This document shows positions 22,701 to 31,935 of a stretch of 35,817 nucleotides of DNA, piece by piece (within the stretch, counting starts at the first letter, position 1; every line of letters starts with the position of its first letter). The position numbers were made by a program, and so were the translations under genes. Origin of the DNA: Priapulus caudatus (taxonomy: Eukaryota > Priapulida > Priapulimorpha > Priapulimorphida > Priapulidae); NCBI RefSeq assembly GCF_000485595.1, contig NW_014577099.1, positions 226,077-261,893 of the forward strand, given 5' to 3'. The notes beneath the pieces are model-generated. The model saw only the letters and a program-made list of their open reading frames with translations, searched no databases and was not told where the DNA came from.

Positions 22701-25700
22701 CATTCTACGTCCACACTGCGCTGCCACTGAGACTATGACGCTCGTAATACGTCCAAGGCGTTGTTCCCACGTTTGCAATAGCCAATAGGCTCACAGAGCG
22801 TTCTTATTACGATCCCACTTTCACTGACCCCCCCACACATTTTTGTATAAATACAGCTTCATCTTCTATACACAATCAGTGTGCATCTGCTCTTCACCAT
22901 GGCCGCACACAGGCAGAATGTGCTAATTGTACTACAGAATTAGCACATATGCGCAGCAGGCACAAGATTACCAGCCCCTTGTCAACATCATTAGAAGCAG
23001 AAGAAGGAGGAGGGAAAGAAGGGAGAGGAGATGCTGGGTTCGACCATGGTTAGACGTGGGGAGAAGAGTTCAGTTTGGCCACTATCACTGCCTAATGGCC
23101 GAGCTACGACACGAAGATCCTGCATTCTTCTTTAACTTTCTGAGAGTACAACCAAAGATGTTTGATGAGCTCCTAGCAAGACTTGGTCCAAGATGCACCA
23201 AACAAGACACCATAATAGGAAGGCTATGGAACCAGGGTTGAAGATTGCAATTATTATGCGCCACCTAGCAACTGGTGACAAGTACGCCAGTATGAAGTTT
23301 GACTTCAGAGTTCCTCATAACACCATGTCTGTCCTAGTACGAGAAGTCTGCCAGGCCATCGTAGATGAGTACAAGGAGGAAGTCATCAGCTGTCCAATCT
23401 CCCCTGAAGAAGGGCGTGCCGTTGCTGAAATGTTTGCACGTAGATGGAACGTCCCTCATGCCTGTGGAGCCCTTGATCGAAAACATGTTGCCTGCAGAAA
23501 GCCAGCGAACAGTGGAAGCCTTTATCACAACTATAAAGGCTTCTTTTCCATTGTTCTAATGGGCCTCGTCGATGCGGACTATAAGTTCCTCTGGATAGAT
23601 GTTGGAGGCTACGGACACATGTCAGATGCACAGATCTTCAATGATTCAGAGCTGAATGAGTGCCTAGTAGATGGGACCATTTGTCTTCCTCCAGCAGACC
23701 CCCTACCAAATGACGACAGGGACATGTCATATTTCTTCCTGGCTGATGATGCGCTCGCGATGCGGACCAACATGATGAAGCCTTACTCGATGCGCAAGAT
23801 GACCAAAGAGCATAGGATCTACAACTACAGGATATCTAGAGGGCGTGGCGTTGTGGAGAATGCCTTTGGCATCCTTGCCCAACGTTGGCAGATTCTCCTG
23901 ACCACCATGCAGCATGAACCTGACACCATACGACTGATCGTCGAGGCCTGCGTCTGTCTTCATAATTTGATGAGACTGCGTTATCCTACCATTCAGAATG
24001 CTGCCTTGGATGCGGAGGATGTCAACCACCAACTGATCCCAGGTGCTTGGAGGGCTGATGCTAACATGCATGAGCTGAACGACATTAGAGGGAACAACCG
24101 TGACACCACTGCAGCCAAGAAACAACGAGAATACCTCAAGCTGCACTTCAATTCACCTGCAGGCTGCTAGCATGATATTAAAAGTCAGTTACAAAAAAGA
24201 CAGTTCAAAAGTTCACAAGTACACAGTACACAATATTGTATGTTTGAAATAAATAATTATGGTAATGTTAAAATAAATATATTTTGTTCTGTTTCTTTTA
24301 TGCATAATGCCTTGCTTATGTAATTTCTTAAATGTCTTTAAATAAAGTTATATTAACTTAAACTTAAACAAAAAAATCCCAATTCCCAAACATAAAAGTC
24401 AGACGTCCCCAAACCTGCAAAATAAAATAAACTGCGCACGCGCAGTGAGCGAGTTGCAAACGTATTGAGAGCGTAGTAAGAGCGCAGCGAGAGCTACTTG
24501 GACGCACTGAGAGCGCACAGAGCGCAGTGGGAGCGCACTGAGAGCGCACAGAGCGCAGTGGGAGCGCACTGAGAGCGCACAGAGCGCAGTGGGAGCGCAC
24601 TGAGAGCGCACAGAGCGCAGTGGGAACGCACTGAAGATCAAACTGGGAATGCATAGGATCGCAGTGAGAGCGTAATAAGCGAGTCAAGAGCGTACTGTAA
24701 GCTACTGTTAAGCTGCATGGTGTCACACCATGGTCACAGCACGCCATGGATTTCCGTGGGCTGCGCTTTTCCTCGCGCTTTCATACTTTTCAGGTCGCAG
24801 TGGGAGCGCGAGCGTGATCGCGGGAAGGTGTGACAGGGGTATTAGGTGGCAGGAAGGCGGAAAAACGCCGTTGAACCGATGCTACTCGCCTGTTTTCGAC
24901 CGTTTGTGACCATTGCAACGCTCGCGTATTTCACGCCATATCACTTGTATTCTCTGTGCTACGGCCCTAATATTTATGCTCGTACTTGCGCGCGTCATTT
25001 ACGCACTTATACTACTCGGTATCCGCAGTCAATTACCTCAACATACGTTGATATTGTGTTTGTTTAAGATATTATTATTAGCATGATTATGTTGTTTCAT
25101 TTTCATCACCTACTATTTATAATACTACCTATTATTTCATACTGTAGTATTAGAATGAAATGAGTACCTATTAAGCCGCTAACGTGGCTGATAACTATTG
25201 TGGCACTGGTGTAAATGGTACATTTTACCTATCCAGCTTCTATTCGACACATTAGAGAGGTAGAAGGAAAATGTACACTGTTGGGTATGTGAGGTGGTCT
25301 TCTAGGAGTCTTGGTTGTGTGGGAAATGTTGGTGAAAGTATGACATCTCTTTATCTTGTTTCTAATGCTGATGATTAGGTTTGCTCTGCACAGACGTTCT
25401 GGATAAATGCTATGACAGCTAGTATACAGTGTTACCGGGGACTATATATAATGGTATATTTATCGCGTCGGATCGAGTTTTGGCGCCAAACGCGAGCTTT
25501 GGTGTGCAGACGACCTCCACAAAAAACTTTCAGTTTTCGGAGCTTTTCTGTTTTCAGAACTTTGGATAATAGTGTGTACTGTATACAATGTGTACATGTT
25601 CTTTATACAGATATATGGGCAAGGAACAGGACCAGAGTGCAGGGAACATGTTAAGACCTGTAATACCGTTCAAGGCCAAAAAGATGAAATTGCACATCAG

Positions 25701-28385
25701 TTGTTATTAGCCAGTGATTTTGACCCACAACAAACGGTCAGTAGAATTATGAACAGAACTTAATTTAGCTTATATAGTGTATGTATAAGTATTTATGTTC
25801 ATAATCCTATGTATAAAATGTATATACACTTCACCCACGATTTAACAGACCAATAGGGGAGGGGGTTGGGGTGTCCAGTAAGGCCGATAGTCCGTTATTT
25901 CCGAATATAGTATGCTGGACACTATATATTTGTGGGTAATATTTTCTTATAAAAACTACTATACATACATAATACAGTAGCATACACACAGTAAGCATAA
26001 TAAACATTATAATCGTTGTAAGTAAAAGGGTACAGTAGAGACATTTTTGTTACCTTTTTTGGTGGATACATAAATACATAGTTTGTTTTGCCATGATCAT
26101 ATAGTGGGGCTTCAGAATAAATTTATTCTTAGTCAGAGAAGCTATGTACCTCCACTGGCCCTTCCACTGCCATGCTTGTAAATAGTTGTATAAATGGAGG
26201 GGTTAGAAGCAACAACAGGTTTGAAAAACGGTTCCAGCTTCAATTGTTTTCGACGCTGATACTGCTCGCTCATGACATGTTCTCTAAAAGTGCGAATTTT
26301 TTGTCCGTTGCTTCCGCTAAATCGGGGTCAGTTAAATAGAGGGTGAAGTGTATGTGCATGATAGAAGCCATTGCCATTGCCATTTTTAGTTTCCTGTTGC
26401 GACAATGACCAATGTGTGCATAGAAAATGATGAAAGTGATGCAGTGAAATTAAGTACACTTGCATTCTAGCTCAAGGTATCTATTTGGTCGCGATTATAT
26501 GGTTTATAGGACCTTTAATGAAATTCTCTCCGAAAATGAGATTGCTTTTCACGTTTGTTTTTATAGGTTTTACATTTTGACCAACCAACGGGCTCTGATG
26601 AGATATCTAGTAAATGGCCCCAATTTATTGAAGAGGAACAGACAAAGACTGATATCATAGATGCCGAAGAAGACTATATTTCTAGCTGGGTAATGATTGC
26701 ACACATTTAGTATATATGCAAAAAAAGTATTCATATTTATACAAGCAACTCGAATTTATTTTTTTTACCTGAAATGTTTAATGTGTTATGCATGTGTATA
26801 GGATCGCTGCATCCCAAGTGATGATCCTGCTCAAAAAAGAAAGAAATGTCGACAAAGATCATATGAGGCTATCAGCAACACTGGAAGCCAAGTTAATGAT
26901 GTGAAAAAGAGAAAGTCCCATGTATATATTCCCTGTGATGAGCAGCAATCAAATAAGGTTGGTGTTTGATATAGTGTTTAGTAAGAAGCTATCAGGGATA
27001 TTGGCATGGTTTTTTGGCTTTACCTTATCTGTTAGAAATTTTATTAAATGTCATATCATCAGGAGTGTATGTATTTAGCTCAGCTGACGTAGTCAGATGC
27101 AGCTTGTAGCATCGCATGATTGTCTGTGCGTGCGTCCGTGCGTCCGTCTGTCAACAGTTGGGCACAAATCTTAACCGCTCGACGTACGGTCACGATATTC
27201 GGGACGTGGGGGGGGGTAATCCGAAAACAGTTGGGATGTCGAAGCTGGGGGTCAAAGGTCAAGAGGTGTAAAAGAAGGGGGAACATTCCCTCCTTAACTT
27301 AAGGTATAGGGAGGAAATGCAGAATTGCGGCACAAATCTAAACGGCTCGGCCTAGGCTCGTGATAGTCGGTGTATAGCATCATGGTAGGAAAAGCCATCA
27401 CTGTGCCGAAATTGGAGGTCAAAGGTCAATGGGGCACAGGGCAGATTTTAGACATTTTCTGAGGACATGGTATGACGGAGCGATTGAAAAACTTTTTTGT
27501 TTCAGCGGTAACCTACCATTTTTATGGCTTTATTGAAAGGACCATGAAATGTACTTTCCGCTGACATGCGAAGAGTAAGTGTCGGATAACCTTTTGACCC
27601 TCTTGAAGAGGGTTAAACATGGATTTGTTGACTGTTAACGACGCTCACGCACGACGCATATCCATGATAACATGTTAATATAGCGAAGTCATTAAAGTTA
27701 CACAGCTGTCTCTTTATTACTGTAGTACCAGTAAGTATATCAAAGCCTATCATAGATTTTAGATCTGTATTAGTATAGTCCTAGATATATGCTCTGAGCA
27801 CGAACGCGGTGGCAGGAGCTAGGGCGCACTTGATTCGGTTGCCAGTGAGTTTATCAGAAGAATACCTGGCTACAGTACACGTCAGTTGAGCGCTGTCGCT
27901 CTGCGGCACTTGTTTTAATATCATGATGAAACCCAGGATATTGAGCTTAAAACAGCTAATCGTGTACATATACTACCATCGAGTGTAATTTAATAGTTGT
28001 GTTGACAGTTCCCCTTTTGGTTTTATAACAGTTTAAAAGTGCCATTACTATAGCATAGAAAATTATATAATATATACTACAGAATCTGTGATATGAAGTA
28101 CTTGGGGAGTTAAATGTGTATGTAATTCATATGAGGGGGCTATTTTACTGTAATAAAAAGCCGATGCGTGTTAAACTACATTTTGCCTGTATATGCTGCT
28201 AATAATTATATTGTATTTCTTAATTATAGCTTTCAGGATCCATACCTGAGTCACGAATTGTCCCAACATTTCAACCACGGGCATCCTGCAAGGATAACAT
28301 ATTGCCAAGCAGTAATACCCGTGCCCTAGTAACAAAAGAAGAGATACACTCAAGTGGCAGTAAATGGGAGCAATTTTATCTGTGA
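19708..28385 (+). CDS. MRNIP: MRN complex-interacting protein-like (MRNIP)
   Basis: Five exons join in frame: 19708-19827, 25611-25736, 26567-26689, 26802-26957, 28230-28385, all in phase 0, giving 226 residues and a TGA. Exon 1 starts MPQIFNVLKCCSCGMFQVQQ, with a zinc ribbon formed by CCSC (residues 10-13) and CKVC (29-32) followed by KQSVIK. Exon 2 continues IYGQGTGPECREHVKTCN, matching the conserved block after the zinc ribbon in MRNIP. Exon 3 has SSKWPQFIEEE, and the last exon ends GSKWEQFYL, the two W-containing motifs of the family. The basic stretches QKRKKCRQR and VKKRKSH in exon 4 could be nuclear localisation signals. By family knowledge MRNIP binds the MRE11-RAD50-NBS1 complex in DNA damage response. 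The protein is shorter than the human one (about 340 residues). Intron 1 (5.8 kb) is bloated by transposons; its donor GTCTCA is weak. Confidence 0.85.
20241..20492. repeat. Inverted-repeat element with telomeric repeat core (family 4)
   Basis: GGCTGGAGGTACGGCAG (20283-20299) is a perfect 17-bp inverse of 20471-20487. A further copy of the arm (GTGGCTACGGGTACGGCAGC, from 20245) lies just outside. Inside is a tract of five CCCTAA-type units, two variant, at 20410-20439. It lies in MRNIP intron 1. The exact borders are uncertain. Confidence 0.65.
20493..21107. other. MRNIP intron 1 sequence, no feature seen
   Basis: AT-rich to about 20800, then a more GC-rich patch (CACCGCACGCACGGCGCACG). No supported gene or complete repeat. 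Confidence 0.4.
21108..21455. mobile_element. hAT-like MITE with AGGGCTGTAACGAT termini
   Basis: The left end TAGGGCTGTAACGATCCAC and right end GTGTATCGTTACAGCCCTG are inverted. Subterminal GAATCGAATCGGATCGAG-like and CGAATCGAATCGAAGG words are also in inverse orientation. It is 348 bp and has no transposase. The possible target duplication TACACCAC/TACATGCA is poor, so age or mis-set borders are likely. Confidence 0.65.
21885..22072. repeat. About 80-bp tandem repeat, 2.3 copies
   Basis: Units begin AAACCTGCATGCAAAGCCCT (21885), AAACCTGCCTGCAACACCCT (21968) and AAACCTGTCTGCAAAACCGG (22048). They share GAACTCTAGCA and an ACGCTGAT/GCGCTGGT end. Located in MRNIP intron 1, just before the Harbinger element. 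Confidence 0.7.
22899..24170 (+). pseudogene. Harbinger transposase (HARBI1-like, DDE_Tnp_4), frameshifted
   Basis: Three segments cover the protein. A start MAAHRQNVLI from ATG 22899 meets a stop at 22941. The next frame carries the N-terminal domain (RPWLDVGRRVQFGHYHC to LLARLGPRC, about 22930-23210). The original frame resumes at about 23210 and runs to TAG at 24168-24170. This needs about one extra base near 22925-22940 and one missing base near 23205-23220. The catalytic acidic residues are in ALDRKHV (usual DGKH, here DRKH), VGGYGHMSDAQIF and GVVENAFGILAQRW. The nuclease normally cuts and reinserts the element together with its Myb-like partner. A short intron at the first break cannot be excluded; the second break looks like a simple indel. 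Confidence 0.85.
24504..24632. repeat. Four tandem 31-bp repeats inside the Harbinger element
   Basis: Copies of GCACTGAGAGCGCACAGAGC followed by GCAGTGGGAGC start at 24504, 24535, 24566 and 24597. The word GCAGTGGGAGCGC is also part of the terminal inverted repeat, so these may be subterminal transposase binding sites. Confidence 0.85.
24845..25610. other. End of MRNIP intron 1
   Basis: AT-rich, with TTTGGCGCCAAA, a perfect 12-bp E2F-type palindrome, at 25479-25490. It ends in the pyrimidine-poor acceptor CTTTATACAG. No other gene seen. Confidence 0.45.
25737..26566. other. MRNIP intron 2
   Basis: Donor GTCAGT, acceptor TTTTTATAG. A short GTGTCCAG/CTGGACAC inverted repeat brackets 25880-25922. 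Nothing else recognised. Confidence 0.45.
26958..28229. other. MRNIP intron 4 with a repeat-like block at about 27060-27650
   Basis: From about 27060 the sequence contains CGTGCGTCCGTGCGTCCGTC, CAACAGTTGGGCACAAATC and two AGGTCAAAGGTCA-like words (27249-27261 and 27416-27428), and is GC-richer than the rest. The phrase GCACAAATCTTAACCGCTCG recurs in altered form about 150 bp on (GCACAAATCTAAACGGCTCG), pointing to an interspersed repeat with internal duplication. No coding domain and no firm borders. Confidence 0.45.
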
Positions 28386-28939
28386 ATATTTTACTGAAAT
28401 TAAAAGGTTATAAAACATTCTTAATTACTTTGAAGCCCACATTAATTGCTAAATGCGTGCTACTAGTGGCTAGTGTAATGACGAATTAAATATACTTTTT
28501 AGGATTATATTGTAACAGATGGCAGGCAATGTACGTAAAGAGGAAGACTATTATAATGACCGTGATATCATCTGTCCTTACTTCTCACTGTTAATGTGTT
28601 GAATTATTTATTATGGTGGCCTTGTATGGATTTCTTTATAAATAACATGTTTTTATGCTTACCTCTTGCTGTTTAATTAAGTCACTTTTTTATTTGAGAA
28701 AATGTGGGAGTGTGCTCTTACCAAAGCTCACTACCATTTGACCTAATTTGATACAACTATTCCCAATCCGAACACTACTACTGCAGGTATATATGGTGCT
28801 TGGTCCGGTTCTTTCTCTTGCATGAGAACGGTTAGAAAACTGTTTGAAACATCGTTGTAAGTAGCAGTGATGATATTCCTACTTTGACGCTTGTGACAAT
28901 AATTGAATTGTTACATTCAATCATCTACTCTTTATATAT
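28386..28939. other. MRNIP 3' UTR and downstream spacer
   Basis: ATTAAA variants at 28399-28404 and 28485-28490 are possible poly(A) signals; no AATAAA was noticed close to the stop. Remaining sequence is AT-rich without features. Confidence 0.4.
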
Positions 28940-28996
28940 TATCAGAAGTAGATAATAGGATAATAGTAATTATATCCCTATTATCTACTTCTGATA
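28940..28996. repeat. Perfect 20-bp stem hairpin next to the LTR element
   Basis: TATCAGAAGTAGATAATAGG (28940-28959) and its exact inverse at 28977-28996 leave a 17-base loop. It ends 9 bp before the start of the LTR element at 29006. Confidence 0.85.
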
Positions 28997-30354
28997 TTAT
29001 GTATGTGTAACGTTGAATTAAAAGTTCGATGTATAAATGATGATATAGAAATCCAAACTTGTGTGGTAACCTGAGTAAACTTTAATATCTTACACACAGT
29101 GTGTCCATCTTGCACAAAGGAACAAAGAAACGCGCACACGCGCATAAGCACGTGTACATGTGCTCACTCCCGCGATAACCACCAGACTCACCCACATTTT
29201 ATCCATAACCCTGCATTCTGGTACAACACATTCACACTGATGTGTCAAACTGCTAAATACAAAAGATGCGTCGCGTCACGCTCACTGCTAAAATAATAGT
29301 CTCTGGCTACGTGAACAAACAGCTGTTACATTTCTCTCCCCCTTTTCTTAACACGATGCCCCATTGTGATTTCGGACTCCTGGCCGATCTAAACTAGGTT
29401 TTCAACGTTACTGAATCATTAACTATATTTATACTCTACAAAACAAGTAACGATAAAGTTCGATCACCATACTAGTCAGAAATTTAACACATTTGGCGGT
29501 GAACATTTTGATATCGCTGCAATTACTCTCACTCTTGCGTCTTTTTATGCTGTAACGTACATGGCGTCTGCGTATACCGACACGCATTACCGAAACCACG
29601 TTTAGCCATGTGCTCCATTGCATCCTCATTTAAACCTCTTAATCCCATTATTACACACAGCACCGATGTGGACCTGACAATCTTTGTCACTTCCACACAT
29701 CATACAGCCAAAAAAAATACGCAAAACTGATTTCATATTTTCGATGAAATGTTTTAGGCCTATCAAACTCTAATTGAAGAATGTGTTTAGCAGTCTGACA
29801 ATATAGCGTAAACGTACCGTTAGCACAAATTCAAGAAAACGATCACACATTTCTATACAGAGTTTCACACAAAAGATTTTCTCACACAAAGACAAACGGT
29901 CACAAGCATCTACCATGGAAAAAATACCGCGTACATAAAACAGATAAAAATACACATTCCTGATAATGTCATACTTTCACGTCCAGTTTCGACGGCACGA
30001 GATTGAAGCTTTCCACCAATTAAATTCTATAATTTTGTTTAGCCATTACAGTCCGCAATATATCTTTCCCGTCCTCTGTCTCTGCTCTGTCAGCCTTGCC
30101 TTCTCTGTTCTGCTCTCCTTTCTCTCTCACACATAGGTCGAGACTCAGACTTGCCCTTGCAGTATCACGGATACAACACCGGCCCTTCCTTCCTTTACGC
30201 TGACTTACTCAGAGTAGTTCATATACGCCGTGTGTATCCACCATTCTCTCTCCCGCGTCTCGCTCTGTTCCTCCCATCTCGCTCTCCGCCATTCTTCGTC
30301 TCTGTCGATCGCTCTCCGTCGTTCTTCGTTTATCCTACTCTTGCTCCTATTCCC

Positions 30355-30356
<2 letters not shown>

Positions 30357-30397
<41 letters not shown>
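30357..30397. repeat. (CT)n microsatellite
   Basis: About twenty CT dinucleotides, inside a longer C/T-rich block of the LTR element's interior (30040-30490). Long frames here (Leu/Ser/Pro, or Arg/Glu on the other strand) are products of this composition. Confidence 0.95.
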
Positions 30398-30399
<2 letters not shown>

Positions 30400-30789
30400 T
30401 CCGTCTCTCGTCCGCTGTCCGTTTCTCTCTCTCCAGTTTTCTTGCCAGCGGTGTACCCAGCGACTCCTGTATCTTCTTCCTTCTCCATCTTCCTTGCGTA
30501 GTATGGCTCGTAGATCGACAACGAAGTGCCTTACGTTGCGTCCGCAAAGGAATACCCAGGTGTTTGACTGTCACTGGCACAAAAAATGTAACGTTGAATT
30601 AAAAGTTCGATGTATATATAAATGATATAGAAATCCAAACTTGTGTGGTAACCTGAATAAACTTTAATATTTTACACACAGTGTGTCCATCTTGCACAAA
30701 GGAACAAAGAAACGCGCACACGCGCATAAGCGCGTGTGCTCACTCCCGCGACCACCACCAGATTCCCCCACATTTTAGCCATAACCATG

Positions 30790-31329
30790 CAGGGGCGTAG
30801 CCAGGATTTTCAAAGTTGTAGGCACGACTATCTGAGCGGAGCGCCATCATCAGTTGGCGCGGAGCGTACAAGAAAATTTTTGGTTTTACAAACCCCCCAG
30901 ATGGCCGGAAACGGCCCTTCCCGAGTGTTCATTCTGGTTCCCTGGCCTCTTGCTAACTTGAGACACCTCATTCAATATCACTTTTAAACCCAAAAAACAC
31001 AAAACTGAGTTATACAATAAGTGTTACGAACGATTAAAATGTTAAAAAACTGAACAAGATCGGATCCTAGTCTTTTTTCGGCGGGTAGAGCTGTTGAATG
31101 AAACGCGACGCGATAGAAATGACAGCCTAGATGACAGAAGAATAGGTCACCTAATTTAGCCATATTCCTTGCTAACGTTCATTTCAATAGTTTTTCGCTG
31201 TCTAGACTCTTAAACTCGTCCAGCAAGCTTATGGATTTGAATTATGGGTGTTTAAAAAAAGAAGAAGATAACTTGGCCAAAAAAAGTGTAGGCCCGGGCC
31301 TACAGTGCTACATACTGGCTACGCCCCTG
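30790..31329. mobile_element. hAT-like MITE inserted in the LTR
   Basis: It starts CAGGGGCGTAGCCAGGATTT and ends CTGGCTACGCCCCTG, with CCATG on both sides (30785-30789 and 31330-31334). The sister LTR shows the uninterrupted site (ATAACCCTGCATTCTGG at about 29205), which proves insertion of 540 bp. No transposase frame. The terminus is a very common type in invertebrate genomes (recollection). Confidence 0.85.
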
Positions 31330-31724
31330 CCATGCATTCTGGTACAACACATTCACACTGATGTGTCAAACTGCTAGATACAAAAGATGCGACGCGTCAC
31401 GCTCACTGCTAAAATAATAGTCTGGCTACGTGAAACGAACAGCTGTTACATATGTGTTTTGCATGCAATCTTCTGCATTTTAGCTGCGCTACCTCTTTCT
31501 CTGTACGTTCCGTACTTTCTTCTACTGTTTCCCTTTGCCTCTCAGTCTACTCGCCCATCTTATCTGTTGTTTAATTGTATTTGCTCATTTGCTGATTAAA
31601 ATTTTGACTAGTTAAAAACTAAAATTTGTCATCTCTCACTCTTTCTCTGTTCCTCCTCTCCTCTCCTCTCTATCTTCTTCTCTCCCACTCTGAGTCTCGT
31701 ACCCTCTACCTCTCTCCCTCTGTT

Positions 31725-31911
31725 CGCCAAGTGTCCCATGACTGATTTCGTTACGAAATCAACTACTGCGAGTGATTTCGTTACGAAATCAGCTACTGCG
31801 AGTGATTTTGTTACGAAATCAGCTACTGCGAGTGATTTCGTTACGAAATCATGCTACACTTGGCGCATGACTTGATTTCGTTCCAAAATCATTGATTTCG
31901 TAACGAAATCA
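31725..31911. repeat. Array of six 19-bp palindromes, phased in multiples of 10 bp
   Basis: TGATTTCGTTACGAAATCA or a close variant begins at 31743, 31773, 31803, 31833, 31873 and 31893. The first four are in 30-bp units with ACTACTGCGAG or GCTACTGCGAG spacers. CGCCAAGTGT (31725-31734) and its inverse ACACTTGGCG (31856-31865) bracket these four. Confidence 0.9.
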
Positions 31912-31935
31912 ATAAGACGCCTCGATCGCTCGCCG

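Larger units (their letters stand above)
22252..24841 (+). mobile_element. PIF/Harbinger DNA transposon, 2590 bp, TTA target duplication
   Basis: The 81-bp terminal inverted repeats (22252-22332 and 24761-24841) differ at about two positions and start TACCCCTGTCACACCTTC. TTA precedes and follows the element (22249-22251 and 24842-24844), the TSD expected for this superfamily. It contains one transposase reading frame. I found no Myb/SANT-like second gene, which autonomous Harbingers normally carry. It sits in MRNIP intron 1 in the same orientation as the gene. Confidence 0.95.
29006..31450 (-). mobile_element. LTR-type retroelement without coding genes (minus orientation)
   Basis: Two direct repeats of about 325 bp (29006-29330; 30587-31450 after removing an insertion) begin TGTAAC and end GTTACA, flanked outside by TATG (29002-29005 and 31451-31454). 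In the minus direction a purine run AAGAAAAGGGGGAGAGAAA (29331-29349) directly precedes the left LTR, as a polypurine tract does, so the right copy is the 5' LTR. The 1.26-kb interior has no gag or pol frame, only low-complexity frames, so this would be a non-autonomous LARD/TRIM-like element. No tRNA primer site was convincing. Confidence 0.7.

Noticed and set aside
24364-24747. 127-codon minus frame with CALSVRSHCAL repeats
   Set aside because: Produced by the 31-bp tandem repeats of the Harbinger element; not the missing Myb-like gene.
30151-30625. 116- and 131-codon frames with Ser/Leu/Pro repeats
   Set aside because: They arise from the (CT)n microsatellite and C/T-rich interior of the LTR element; no domain and no splice or promoter support.
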